From Girardinichthys multiradiatus (lineage: Eukaryota; Chordata; Actinopteri; Cyprinodontiformes; Goodeidae), in the NCBI RefSeq assembly GCF_021462225.1, contig NC_061805.1:934001-998000 (forward strand): a stretch of DNA of 64,000 bases, read 5' to 3'. Position numbers and translations under genes: made by a program. Within the stretch, counting starts at the first letter, position 1. Every line of letters starts with the position of its first letter. Shown here in pieces: positions 1-10,902 of this stretch. The notes under the pieces are model-generated. The model ran no database searches and was not told where the DNA came from. It saw nothing but the letters and a program-made list of their open reading frames with translations.

Positions 1-2535
1 GATCATTGTGCAAGTAAAGCAGGAGTCCAAGCTGAGCGTTAATGTAACACATAGAGTTACAGGTTACAGGTGTCCTGTCAGCAAAAACAGGGGGGGGGGG
101 TGTGGGGGAAAGGGAGAGTGTCAGGGTGGTTTCCGGGCTTTGTTAACCAGGCTGGTGGCAGATGGGAAAAAACTGTTCTTGTGGCGTTAGGTTTTGGTCC
201 AGATGGACCGCAGCCTCCTGCCAGAGGGGAGAGTCTCAAAGAGTCTGTGACCGGGGTGGGAGGGATCAGCCAGAATCTTCCCTGCCTGCTTCAGGGTCCT
301 GGAGGTGTACAGTTCCTGGAGCGACAATAGACTGCAGCCAATCACCTTCTCAGCAGACCGAATGACACGCTGCAGCCTGCCCTTATCCTTGGCTGTAGCA
401 GCGGCGTACCAGATGGTGATGGAGGAGGTGAGGATGGACTCAATGATGGCTGTGTAGAAGTGCACCATCATAGTCTTTGGCAGGTTGAATTTCTTCAGCT
501 GCCGCAGGAAGAACATCCTCTGCTGGGCTTTCTTGATGAGAGGAGCTGATGTTTGGCTCCCACTTGAGATCCTGGGAGATGATGGTTCCCAGGAAGCGGA
601 AAGATTCCACAGTGTCAATTGTGGAGTCACAGAGGGTGATGGGGGCAGGTGGGGCTGGGTTCTGTCCTGAAGTCCACAACCATCTCCACTGTCTTTAGAG
701 CGTTGAGCTCAAGGTTGTTCTGGCTGCACCAGTCCAACAGATGGTCCACCTCCCATCTGTACGCAGACTCGTCACCATCAGAGATGAGTCCGATCAGGGT
801 GGTGTCGTCCGCAAACTTCAGAAGCTTGACAGACTGGTGACTGGAGGTGCAGCTGTTGGTGTACAGGGAGAAGAGCAGAGGAGAGAGAACACAGCCTTGG
901 GGGGAACCAGTGCTGATGGTCAGGGAGTCAGAGACGTGCTTCCCCAGCCTCACGCGCTGCTTCCTGTCAGACAGGAAGTCAGTGATCCACCTGCAGGTGG
1001 AGTCGGGCACACTCAGCTGGGAGAGCTTCTCCTGTAGCAGAACTGGGACGATGGTGTTGAAGGCAGAGCTGAAATCCACAACAGGATCCTGGCATAGGTT
1101 CCTGTGGAGTCCAGGTGCCGGAGGATGAAGTGAAGGGCTAGGTTGACTGCATCATCTACAGACCTGTTGGCTCTGTAGGCAAACTGCAGGGGGTCCAGGA
1201 GGGGGTCGGTGATGTCTTTTAGGTGTGAGAGCACAAGGCGCTCAAAGGACTTCATCACCACAGAGGTCAGGGCGACGGGTCTGAAGTCATTAAGCCCTGT
1301 GGTCCTTGGCTTCTTGGGAACAGGGACGATGGTGGAGGACTTGAAGCAGGCTGGCACATGACATGTCTCCAGTGAGGTGTTAAAAATGTCTGAAGACTGG
1401 AGACAGCTGATCAGCGCAGTGCTTCAGGCTGGCTGGTGAGACAGAATCCGGTCCAGCAGCTTTCCGGGGGTTCTGTCTCCTGAAGAGTTTGTTGACGTCC
1501 CTCTCCTGGATGGAAAGAGCCGTCCCCGGCGTGGGTAGGGGGCTGGTGGGGGGGGAACTTCAGGGTGGGGGTTGGAGGTGCCAAGGCCCCTCTTGAGGTT
1601 GGGGAGGTGGATTGTGGCTGCAGCTGTTGGGGGGCGTCGTGGGGGATGGTTGCAGGACTGTCCCTTTGTCTTTCAAAGCGGCAGTAGAACTCGTTCAGGT
1701 CGTTGGCGAGGCGTCGGTCGTTGATGGAGTGGGGGGCTTTCGGCTTGTAGTTGGTGATTTGCTTGAGCCCTTTCCAGACAGACGCAGAGTCGTTGGCTGA
1801 GAACTGGTTTTGGAGCTTCTCAGAGTACAGTCGTTTGGCCGCTTTCACTGCTTTGTCAAACTTGTACTTTGCCTCTCTGTATATGTCTTTGTCCCCACTC
1901 CTGAAGGCCTCTTCCTTATCCAGTCTTAACCTTCTGAGTTTAGCTGTGAACCAGGGTTTGTCGTTGTTGTAACTCGCCCTGGTGCATGATGGTACACAGC
2001 TGTCCTCACAGAAGCTGATGTAGGAAGTCACAGCCTCTGTGTACTCGTCCAGACTGTTGGTAGTAGTCCTGAACACATCCCAGTCTGTACAGCCTAAACA
2101 CGCCTGGAGATTCTCCACAGCCTCACTGCTCCACTTCCTTGTCGTCCTCACAACAGGTTTGCAGAGCTTTAGTTTCTGCCTGTATGCAGGAATCAGGTGG
2201 ACCATGATGTGGTCGGATTGGCCCAGTGCAGCACGTGGGACGGCGTGATAAGCGTCTCTGATGGTGGTGTAACAGTGATCCAGAATGTTGTCCTCTCTGG
2301 TCGGACATTTATAAACTGTCTGTATTTGGGGAGTTCGTGGGTCAGATTACCTTTGTTAAAGTCGCCAACGACGATAACTAAGGAGTCCGGGTTGGTCCGC
2401 TCCACACTCAGTATCTGGTCGGCGAGCATGCGCTGTGCGACCTGCATGTTAGCTTGCGGCGGGATGTAAACACCGACCAGGATGAACGAAGCGAACTCAC
2501 GGGGGGAATAGAAAGGCTTACAGTTTATCAATCGA
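1..2535 (-). mobile_element. L2/Rex1-type non-LTR retrotransposon, cut by left window edge
   Basis: On the minus strand this stretch reads, from high to low coordinates, as a non-LTR endonuclease C-terminus, a linker, a reverse transcriptase and a short 3' region that runs out of the window. The 3' region contains a C-rich run (G-rich on the plus strand, about 91-130). The element is 5'-truncated near 2535, where its sequence gives way directly to the tail of another retrotransposon, as expected of incomplete target-primed reverse transcription. The family is inferred from the RT motifs (PQGCVLSPLLF, FADDTT) and the endonuclease-type GDFN motif, which recall fish L2/Maui/Rex1 elements. The 3' terminal repeat and target duplication lie outside the window. 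Confidence 0.85.
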
Positions 2536-2540
2536 ATCAT
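187..2540 (-). pseudogene. Non-LTR ORF2 remnant: endonuclease C-terminus, linker and reverse transcriptase
   Basis: The ORF is spread over at least three reading frames. The endonuclease end lies at about 2193-2540 (VGVYIPPQAN, then VVGDFN), the linker at 1411-2205, and the RT at 187-1357. The RT shows DFSSAFNTI (motif A region), TGSPQGCVLSPLLF (motif B) and FADDTTLIGL (motif C with both Asp). It is followed by the WCSQNNLELN and KTVEMVVDFR stretch typical of L2-type elements and a C-terminal LRQLKKFNLP block. Frameshifts are visible near 1080 and 640 and a stop near 1411, so no single protein can be made. The protein would nick target DNA and copy the element RNA. The upstream catalytic endonuclease residues are missing because of 5' truncation. 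The assignment to a non-LTR RT is firm; the exact clade is less so. Confidence 0.85.
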
Positions 2541-3720
2541 ACAGATTTTAAGTCAGATACATACATTACAATTAATCTTAGCCATCAAACAGTGCAGTAG
2601 GATTCAGTTTATTATTCAAATTGGTTAAAACGTTTTTTTGTCTAAGGAAACCCAGCAGATTGCATCGAGTCAGTGACTTGCAGCATTCACTCCTCCTGGA
2701 TGAACATGTAGAGACAGTCGCTTGCATTGACTTTGCAGCAATCCGTCATACTGAGCATGCATGTAGCGACAGTGGTGAGGAAAACTCCCTTTTAACAGGA
2801 TGAGACCTCCAGCAGAACCAAAACCAGGCTCAGTGTGAGCGGCCATCTGCCACGACCGACTGGGGGTTTGACAGAACAGAGAAGAGACACCAAAGAACAC
2901 AGAGGCACTGATCCAGGAGGACTTTCTATGGGAAAGAGAGTAAAACATTAATGGACATATCTGTATAAAGTGAGCATCAAGTTGTTGGCAGCAGCAGCTC
3001 AGCTGATGTCCCCCTCCAGGAAGGTGTCAATGCTTAGCACAGAACCAGGTCAAATGTAGCTTCTAGAAAGAGAAAAAACAGAGAGAGAACATAAAGTTAA
3101 AAGCTGAAATAACAGTAAATAATGCAAATTTAAAGAGTAGTATGAGAATGTAGCGAAGAGGGTGAAAGTGGTCATTATGTCCTCCAGCAGCCTAAGCCTA
3201 TAGCAGCATAACTACACAGATAGCTCAGGATAAACTAAGCCACTCTAACTATAAGCTTTATCAAAAAGGAAAGTTTTAAGCCTAGCCTTAAAAGTAGACA
3301 GGGTGTCTGCCTCACGGACTAAAACTGGGAGCTGGTTCCACAGGAGAGGAGCCTGATAACTAAAGGATCTGCCTCCCATTCTACTTCTAGAGACTCTAGG
3401 AACCACCAGTAAACCTGCAGTCTGAGAACAAAGTGCTCTGTTAGGAACATATGGACCAATCAGATCTCTGATGTATGATGGAGCTAGATCATTGAGGGCT
3501 TTATATGTGAGAAGGAGAATTTTAAATTCTATTCAGGATTTAACAGGGAGGCAATGAAGGGAAGCTAAAATAGGAGAAATATGATCTATCTTTTTAATTT
3601 TCATCAGACTTCTTGCTGCGGCAAGGTTCTTTACTTTATTATTGGAGGTCAATTTAATGCCGTCCACATTAATTGACTGACTAAGCACTTTCTTTTTCAA
3701 AGATTCCAAAGACGACAACT
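2536..3720 (-). mobile_element. 3' part of a second L2-type retrotransposon (family A): RT C-terminus plus 3' UTR
   Basis: Read on the minus strand, 3533-3718 encodes a decayed RT C-terminus with the sequence HISPILASLHCLPVKS. This matches the HIxPVLxSLHWLPV block seen again at about 31.0 kb. It is followed downstream (3500 down to 3250) by sequence equivalent to the conserved C-terminal tail of such proteins, full of stops. Positions 2536-3240 look like the 3' untranslated tail. Parts of this tail recur at 21.39-21.53 kb and 23.06-23.28 kb in the same orientation, with the shared words AATCATACAGATT and CCCAGCAGATTGCAT, so this is a dispersed family. A short internal deletion joins the lysine-rich and AAARS blocks. 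The L2-type label is by motif resemblance. Confidence 0.7.
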
Positions 3721-5805
3721 TCTGTCTTGTCTGAATTTAGAAGCAGAAAATTTAAAGTCATCCAAGTTTTTATGTCTTCAAGACATGCCTGTAGTCTTAT
3801 GTCTTTATTTAGGGGAAGCAAAGTCCACAGATGACAAGCACAGTCATTCATTATTAAAATGCCTCAGATCTACAGAATGTCAGCTGAATACAAAGTTAGA
3901 CATTAGTTGTCTTGCCTCTTACAAGCTACAAAATGTGGAGCACAGGGGAGGTATCGTTTACAGAAGGTAGGTCCTTCATAAGATCCTAATGTGTTATCAT
4001 GAGTGTTTGCATCACCGACTGAACAGGACAACAAAGCTAGAGTGGTTATCTCCCTGTGTGTCAAGTTGTTATCAAAAGGCAGTCCAAGAGCAGGTGTTTG
4101 TGCTGGATAAGAACAAGAGTATATTTAGGTGTGAAGGAATTCCTTTTTTGCACAGGATGTAATATTCTAATCTTATATGTAATGTTTTCATTAGCTGTAA
4201 GTGGAAAATCATCTTGATTACCAGAAAAAAGACTTGAAAACACCAGTCTGTTTTATTCATCAATATGTACTATATATAGTTATCTGAATCTTTAAATAAG
4301 TGGAGTTGATGGTGGTAGAATATAAGCTGGAAATACTCAGACTATTTAGTTCTTCTTAGTGATCAATCTAGTTTGAAGCTGGTTCTCAATAGCAGTAAGA
4401 AGAAACACACAATCACCACACAAGAACTACGATAAGCCCAAAACTATCTATACTCCACATCAGGGTACCCAGCTTTTGCTTTTAAAAATCAGTAAAAGCA
4501 TATGTTATGCCAATATTCCACCCTGGAAAAAGAACGATTTACATTTACAATTCTCAAAAGACCTAAAACTAACATGAAATTTACACCTATCAAAAGTATA
4601 AACATATAACTTAACAGACAATGAAAGAAACCTGGCCAAGCATAAGTTATCACTTGTTAAGTGAAAGTTAATAGATTAAAAATACAAAAAAATGTTGCGG
4701 TAAGTATAAAAAGAAGTGTCTTATTTAAGGTTTACCTTTTCATCACATTACTACTACAGACATCAATGGCACGGTCCAGAATACAATTTCTGAGTCATGA
4801 ATGAATGAATGAATATATTAATACTACGACAATTGAAACAACGTTAAACTAAATATATCAGTGCTTGTACCCTTGAGCCTTGCTGAAAAAAGAGAAGGGA
4901 CATTTTCTGGAATGCTATTAAAACTGAAGGGGAAACAGTGATTAACTTCTTATCATTGTTAAGGTTTTTGTTTGGACCTAAAATCCTGACTAAAAGGATC
5001 AACCCTTAACTCACAAATGAATACCCTCCTGTAGAGATCCACCTCATATGCAAACACAGTTTTGCTGTTCAGCAGTGCATTATGTTGCCTTGGCACATAG
5101 AAGTTATTCCCAGGACAGATAGATTTATTCCTTCTCAAGAATGAACTCTCACCTCAAAGTAGAGGAAATAACATGAGCTTGCAGAAAATAATTTGTATTC
5201 AATAACATAAGTGTCTTTGACTGGCTGGACTCTCTGGCATGAGTCTGTCTTTTCATGCTGACACTCACTATTAATCTACTTTTCCCAATAGAGAAAACAT
5301 GAGAAGCTTTACTCTCCACTTGTACATCTTTAATGGACTTTGTCTTTAAACCACAAGTGTGTTTTTCATGAGGTGACAGAGAATGCTTTCATAATCATAA
5401 AATAATATTCTGTGCTTCTGACACAGTTGTTAAACGTTTGACATTCATCAGGGTTTAGGGCTCTTTTGATCATGCAGACCTTCAGATAATATCATTCATT
5501 GATGCTAGTGCACTTGAACCAAGATAATCATTAAATGAATAAAAACTGGTCTGTTTTGCCAACACATCTAACCTGTCTTGGCAATTCATTTGGTTGTTTC
5601 TTTTGTTTGTTTTTTGCAACATATCTGCTTTTTTTCTGCCAAGTACTTCACTCTACACCCCAAACTATTAATATCAAAGATATTTGTGTCAACCAAACCT
5701 TAGTACATTACTTTGAATTTCTCCTTTAGTGTAGGCTTTAAAAGCTTGTCTTTATTGATGGGACATTGTTGAGACAAAAAGCTACAAGAAATGTCTTATA
5801 TATAC
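3721..5805. other. AT-rich stretch without recognisable features
   Basis: I see only short chance ORFs, an ATGA run near 4797 and no motif of a known element. It may contain very old repeat debris. Confidence 0.5.
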
Positions 5806-6430
5806 TGTACTCGTTGGCCACTTTATAAGTGCACTATGCTAAAACAGTAAGACCCCTCTTTTCCTTTAGAATGGCCTTAATCTGTTGACGCATAAATTTA
5901 AGGGATTTTAATTCATACGGACATGATAGCATCACAAGGTTGGGGTAGAGTTCTAGGATGAACATTCACAACAAGAATTTCCTGTTTCACTAAATCTGAG
6001 AGATGCTCTGTTGGGTTGAGATTTGGTGACTGTGTAGATCATTGTCATGTTCGAAAAGAGTTTAAGATGATCTGATTCTTGTGACATCATCCATTATTTT
6101 GTTGAAAATAGTCATCAAAAGATGGGTACACTGATATCATAAATGGGATGAAATGATCAGTAAAATTACTCAGGTAGGGTCCAAAATGTATACACTATTA
6201 CAGGAAATAATAAAATTACTGTAGGATTGATGAATGCTTTTATGTTGTTAACAACAAATCCCTCCATCAGAGCTATCTGAATGTTGCAGTTAGAAACAAG
6301 ACTCAATTCAACAAGTAAAGTGTTTGTAATCTTCCTGTGTTGGTGAGTCAGTGTTAACTGAAGCCTTAGTTTCCTGCTCTTATCTAACACCAGTGACACC
6401 CAGTCGGTCTTCTGCTGTGATTAGGTGAGT
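5806..6430 (-). mobile_element. Heavily decayed Tc1/mariner element
   Basis: The left edge reads TACTCGTTGGCCACTTTATA, which resembles the terminal repeat of a common teleost Tc1 family that ends in GGCCACTTTAT. The interior follows the order expected for a minus-strand transposase: a GATTTGGTGACTGTG block near 6020 (equivalent to the PDLNP-type region), a GATGGGTACACTG block near 6121, and a CAGTTTCCTGCT-type block near 6370. The ORF is destroyed; only a 77-codon minus-strand fragment at 6166-6399 remains open. The right terminal repeat is not recognisable. Assignment rests on remembered family resemblance. Confidence 0.55.
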
Positions 6431-7740
6431 ACTACCTAGAGCCTTGGAGCCTAATTAGATGTTTTTTGTCATATTTCTAATGACACAAATCTTCAGTGAA
6501 ACCAGCTATGTCATAAGCACATCTCTAATTATAAGGGTGTTAGCCAAACACATAGCAACAGGAAAGTTGCTAGGGTTGAAAAACATATGGGAGCATAGCC
6601 ATCAAGGTTAAAGGAAGCCAGTTTACACTGCGAGTCAAAAAATTTTCTGACAAAATAGGCCTCATCAATTTATTAAGTATTAGTGGTAAAGCATTTTAAA
6701 CTAGATGATATCTGGTCCACTTTCCTTCCCCTTTGCTTTCTATTGAAAGAAGAGGAACTTTGCTTTTATCATTTTTGTATAAAACCTTTTATTAAATTTT
6801 ATCTTTTTAAAATGCGTATGTAATCAGTGCATACTGCCATTTATTCAGGCAACTACATTTGTAGTTACTCAGTTAACTTTAGACAGCAGTGTGCTGCAGA
6901 CAGTGAACTTGGCTCTCGAGGAGTCAGCGTTTTTTTGCTGTAACTTACCACCTCTACATTTTCTGTTGGTTCTTTACGCTAACTTCCCAGCATCAACCAT
7001 TGCTTCCACTCTTGTCTGCAGCTCTCTCGGACAATCTTCGTTCACATGGACTTTTAAAGGACCGGTGTCTATCTGCCTGACCCAGAAGTACTCTACAGGA
7101 AACAAACACAAAGAGAAATTTATTCTTATATAAATTTTTATCATAAAATTTTATTACACAATAATAACATTTATTTTATGTAAAGCCCATATCTGCATTG
7201 ATTTCTTGTATGACAAAAATACTATAACTTGAAAAATCTGGGGGGAGGAGACCTAACAACATTGATGAATTGATAACCAAATTTTACAGGCTATTCAAAT
7301 AAAACGTAGTAGCATTACAAATGTGTTTCATAGAGTATGATTTTTATTCCGTTTTGTGTGATTTTTGTTTACTCTTATATTGAAATGAAAACTTTTACAA
7401 AGTCCCCTAATCACTGTACAAAGCCGGTAGCCTGTGTTGTATTTCTGTTTAACATGTATCATCTTTTATTTAGGACCGAATGTCAGTGTGTGAACAGAAT
7501 AAAGTGAAATCACATTTAAAAGCTACTTTTGCATTAGAGTGACATGTTCATAGCATTTGGCGTTTATGTTTATGGTCACAGAACATTCAATTCAATTTAT
7601 TTAATTTAAACCTTTTTTTATTCTAAGTTTTTAATTTGATTTAATGAGTCTTACCAAATGTGATTGATATTAAGGATCAGCCCTAAATGTGGTCCAAATA
7701 TCCACCAGATTTAAATTAAATTGCTACTTAGATTTAAATT
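6431..7740. other. AT-rich stretch without recognisable features
   Basis: No coding motif or element end is recognised. Two near-identical copies of AGATTTAAATTAAATTGCT occur at about 7708 and 7730, immediately before the SINE-like repeat. A short CAATTCAATTTATTTAATTT stretch near 7588 resembles a degraded LINE tail. Confidence 0.45.
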
Positions 7741-8065
7741 AAATTGCTGCTATAGCATGGGCCAGCAGCTTGGCACAGTTAGTAGCACTGCTGCCTTGCA
7801 ACAAGAAGGTCCCTGGTTCAAATCCCGGCCTGTGGAGTTTGTAAGTTCTTCTTGTGCATGCACAGGCTTTTTCCCAGTACTCTGGCTTAATCTCATGCGC
7901 CAAAAACATAACTGTTAGGGTAACTGGTCTCTCTAAGCTGCCCTTGGGTATGAGTGTGTTCATACATGGCTATGTGTCTCTGAGTTGCCCTGTGATGGAC
8001 TGGCAACTTATCTCGAGTGAACCATGCCTATTGCCCAATGATTGGTGGAGATAGCCCTCCCCTAT
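7741..8065 (+). mobile_element. Diverged copy of a tRNA-headed SINE-like repeat
   Basis: The stretch follows the same order as the better-preserved copies at 21.0-21.4 kb and 50.6-50.9 kb. It begins with a tRNA-like A-box region (GGCACAGTTAGTAGCAC), then a B-box-like GGTTCAAATCCCGG, then GGAGTTTGTAAGTTCTTC, GGTCTCTCTAAGCTGCCCTT and GCCCTGTGATGGACTGGC. It is more diverged than the other two and I could not find a convincing target-site duplication. It is not a functional tRNA gene, since there is no foldable acceptor stem. Confidence 0.6.
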
Positions 8066-9127
8066 ACCTGCTTCAACCTTTTTGTATCATATCATTTGAA
8101 CCTACAGTCAGACTCTGTCACATACAGTTTCTCTGTAAACAGCCTTTTGATGCTTTTCTTGTGCAGAAAATTATAACCATGTCAAAATCAGACACACAAG
8201 CATCAATAGATTTTCACAGAACACAAATGTGCTACCAAGATATCAAGAAACCAGCATGGAAGCTAAATTTGTAACTACTTATGAGTAGACACAAGTACCC
8301 TCCCACTTTTAGTAAAGATAATGTTATATGAAAATTAATACTATTGTGTTCAGCTGGAGCAACAGACTTTCAAAAGATTCACTGTGTAGTATTATCATGA
8401 AGAAAGCCCCTTGACAAATCTGATTACCAGCCATTTGAGAGCACTGTTCCCAGAAGGACCTGCTGTCACTGTGACCCTGCTTAACCTCTTGATTTTCTGG
8501 GTTCAAGTCCAATTAACCTTTGGGATGAAGCCAGAGTGTCACCAGCAGCGCAGTCAATAGAACCTCAACAGTAATAATTTCATTTTCTGGTTCATCAAAC
8601 AACCCCCAGCCCCACCTCACCAATCTCAATCAAAGATGCAACCATTTATCATTGCAGACTATGAAGACAACAATTTGGCCATAGTCGGTTAGTGTCGCCG
8701 TTGCCATCTGTGCTGCACTGACTCATCTACTGCTTTACTTCTCTGTTGGAACAAGGCCAGGCAGTACTGTGGGAGCTGTCATGGGCTGTCGTGCAGGATG
8801 TATGTACCTTAATTGTAACAAATTCTTACAAATATGACTGGAAATACAATGAGAAATGTTTTGAAATAAACATTGTACATGATAAATGGTGCAAACTGAT
8901 GCAGCTCTTCTATCTCTTTTTTCAGTTCTAGTACAATAAGAAGCACTTTTACTTCTGTTTCTTAATTACACAACATAGACTTAAACCGTGCTTTCTATTT
9001 TATGTATCCACTCTATATATAATCTAAATTTCTCTGTAATTTTCTTGTACCTGCCAAATGGAGCACCTCCCAGTCAACACTTTTCTGGACAGTCGGAAGC
9101 AAGAGAAGAACTCAGAGAAAAGCCATA
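8066..9127. other. AT-rich stretch without recognisable features
   Basis: Only short chance ORFs are present. The right end is the TA target of Tc1 copy 1 (TA at 9126-9127). Confidence 0.5.
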
Positions 9128-9327
9128 CATGTCCTTCTCAAAATATTAGCATATTGTGATAAAGTTAATTATTTTCCATAATGTCATGATGAAAATTTAA
9201 CATTCATATATTTTAGATTCATTGCACACTAACTGAAATATTTCAGGTCTTTTATTGTCTTAATACGGATGATTTTGGCATACAGCTCATGAAAACCCAA
9301 AATTCCTATCTCACAAAATTAGCATAT
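9128..9327 (+). repeat. Left terminal inverted repeat of Tc1 copy 1
   Basis: About 200 bp, running from the outer CA[T/G]GTCCTTCTC to the inner CACAAAATTAGCATAT. It is the inverted counterpart of 10538-10737. A second CAAAATTAGCATAT-like motif at the inner end mirrors the outer AAAATATTAGCATATTG, the inverted/direct repeat arrangement expected of transposase binding sites. Confidence 0.9.
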
Positions 9328-9404
9328 TTCATCTGACCAATAAAAGAAAAGTGTTTTTAATACAAAAAACGTCAACCTTCAAATAATCATGTACAGTTAT
9401 GCAC

Positions 9405-10409
9405 TCAATACTTGGTCGGGAATCCTTTGGCAGAAATGACTGCTTCAATGCGGCGTGGCATGGAGGCAATCAGCCTGTGGCACTGCTGAGGTCTTATGGA
9501 GGCCCAGGATGCTTCGGTAGCGGCCTTTAGCTCATCCAGAGGGTTGGGTCTTGAGTCTCTCAACGTTCTCTTTACAATATCCCACAGATTCTCTATGGGG
9601 TTCAGGTCAGGAGAGTTGGCAGGCCAATTGAGCACAGTGATACCATGGTCAGTAAACCATTTACCAGTGGTTTTGGCACTGTGAGCAGGTGCCAGGTCGT
9701 GCTGAAAAATGAAATCTTCATCTCCATAAAGCTTTTCAGCAGATGGAAGCATGAAATGCTCCAAAATCTCCTGATAGCTAGCTGCATTGACCCTGCCCTT
9801 GATAAAACACAGTGGACCAACACCAGCAGCTGACACGGCACCCCAGACCATCACTGACTGTGTGTACTTGACACTGGACTTCTGGCATTTTGGCATTTCC
9901 TTCTCCCCAGTCTTCCTCCAGACTCTGGCACCTTGATTTCCGAATGACATGCAGAATTTGCTTTCATCCGAAAAAAGTACTTTGGACCACTGAGCAACAG
10001 TCCAGTGCTGCTTCTCTGTAGCCCGGGTCAGGCACTTCTGCCGCTGTTTCTGGTTCAAAAGTGGCTTGACCTGGGGAATGCGGCACCTGTAGCCCATATC
10101 CTGCACACGCCTGTGCACGGTGGCTCTGGATGTTTCTACTCCAGACTCAGTCCACTGCTTCCGCAGGTCCCCCAAGGTCTGGAATTGGCCCTTCTCCACA
10201 ATCTTCCTCAGGGTCCGGTCATCTCTTCTCGTTGTGCAGCGTTTTCTGCCACACTTTTTCCTTCCCACAGACTTCCCACTGAGGTGCCTTGATACAGCAC
10301 TCTGGGAACAGCCTATTTGTTCAGAAATGTCTTTCTGTGTCTTACCCTCTTGCTTGAGGGTGTCAATAGTGGCCTTCTGGACAGCAGTCAGGTCGGCAGT
10401 CTTACCCAT
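9405..10409 (-). CDS. Tc1-family transposase (334 aa, DD34E), copy 1
   Basis: Full-length transposase that would bind the element ends, excise the element and insert it at TA. Residues 1-110 carry two helix-turn-helix regions (SEQIGCSQSAVSRHL near 28-42) separated by a basic GRKKCGRKRC linker (about 50-58). The catalytic core has Asp148 in LFSDESKF, Asp238 in FQHDLAPAH and Glu273 in PIENLWD, with 34 residues between the last two, so the DD34E triad is intact. Length matches the Tc1 family (about 340 aa). The start MGKTADLT is shared by all three copies. Compared with copy 2 it has a handful of changes, for example CLTRATEKQ for RLTWATEKQ. No intron or frameshift is seen, so it could be functional; its activity is unknown. 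Confidence 0.93.
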   Translation of the reverse strand: MGKTADLTAVQKATIDTLKQEGKTQKDISEQIGCSQSAVSRHLSGKSVGRKKCGRKRCTTRRDDRTLRKIVEKGQFQTLGDLRKQWTESGVETSRATVHRRVQDMGYRCRIPQVKPLLNQKQRQKCLTRATEKQHWTVAQWSKVLFSDESKFCMSFGNQGARVWRKTGEKEMPKCQKSSVKYTQSVMVWGAVSAAGVGPLCFIKGRVNAASYQEILEHFMLPSAEKLYGDEDFIFQHDLAPAHSAKTTGKWFTDHGITVLNWPANSPDLNPIENLWDIVKRTLRDSRPNPLDELKAATEASWASIRPQQCHRLIASMPRRIEAVISAKGFPTKY

Positions 10410-10537
10410 GATTGGGGTTTTGAGTGATGAACCAGGCTGGGAGTTTTAAAGGCCTCAGGAATCTTTTGCAGGTGTTTAGAGTTAACTCGTTGATTCAGAT
10501 GATTAGGTTCATAACTCGTTTAGAGACCCTTTTAATA

Positions 10538-10737
10538 ATATGCTAATTTTGTGAGATAGGAATTTTGGGTTTTCATGAGCTGTATGCCAAAATCATCCGT
10601 ATTAAGACAATAAAAGACCTGAAATATTTCAGTTAGTGTGCAATGAATCTAAAATATATGAATGTTAAATTTTCATCATGACATTATGGAAAATAATGAA
10701 CTTTATCACAATATGCTAATATTTTGAGAAGGACCTG
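10538..10737 (-). repeat. Right terminal inverted repeat of Tc1 copy 1
   Basis: Inverted counterpart of 9128-9327, ending in GAGAAGGACCTG followed by the TA target duplication. Confidence 0.9.
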
Positions 10738-10828
10738 TACATGCACTAGGAGAACATACAGCCTCCACACAGAAAAGCTCCAGCAGAAAATAGGACTGGA
10801 AGGGTTCTTGCTTTAAATATGTAGCACA

Positions 10829-10831
<3 letters not shown>

Positions 10832-10902
<71 letters not shown>
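10832..10902 (+). repeat. (TG)n followed by (GA)n microsatellite
   Basis: About 28 TG units followed by a short GA run. A minus-strand ORF translating the TG tract as Thr-His repeats is an artefact. Confidence 0.97.

Larger units (their letters stand above)
9128..10737 (-). mobile_element. Tc1/mariner transposon, copy 1 (complete, 1,610 bp)
   Basis: A complete cut-and-paste transposon flanked by TA at 9126-9127 and 10738-10739. Both ends are inverted repeats of about 200 bp (9128-9327 and 10538-10737) that begin with CAGGTCCTTCTC-type sequence; the left end has one change (CATG for CAGG). The single gene lies on the minus strand. Near-identical copies occur at 23833-25442 and 39373-40940. 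The TA duplications, equal end lengths and open reading frame argue for relatively recent insertion. Confidence 0.95.

Noticed and set aside
9496..10449. Plus-strand ORFs opposite the Tc1 transposase (also at 24.2-25.2 and 39.7-40.7 kb)
   Set aside because: They are antisense shadows of the transposase gene, recurring in each copy for that reason only.
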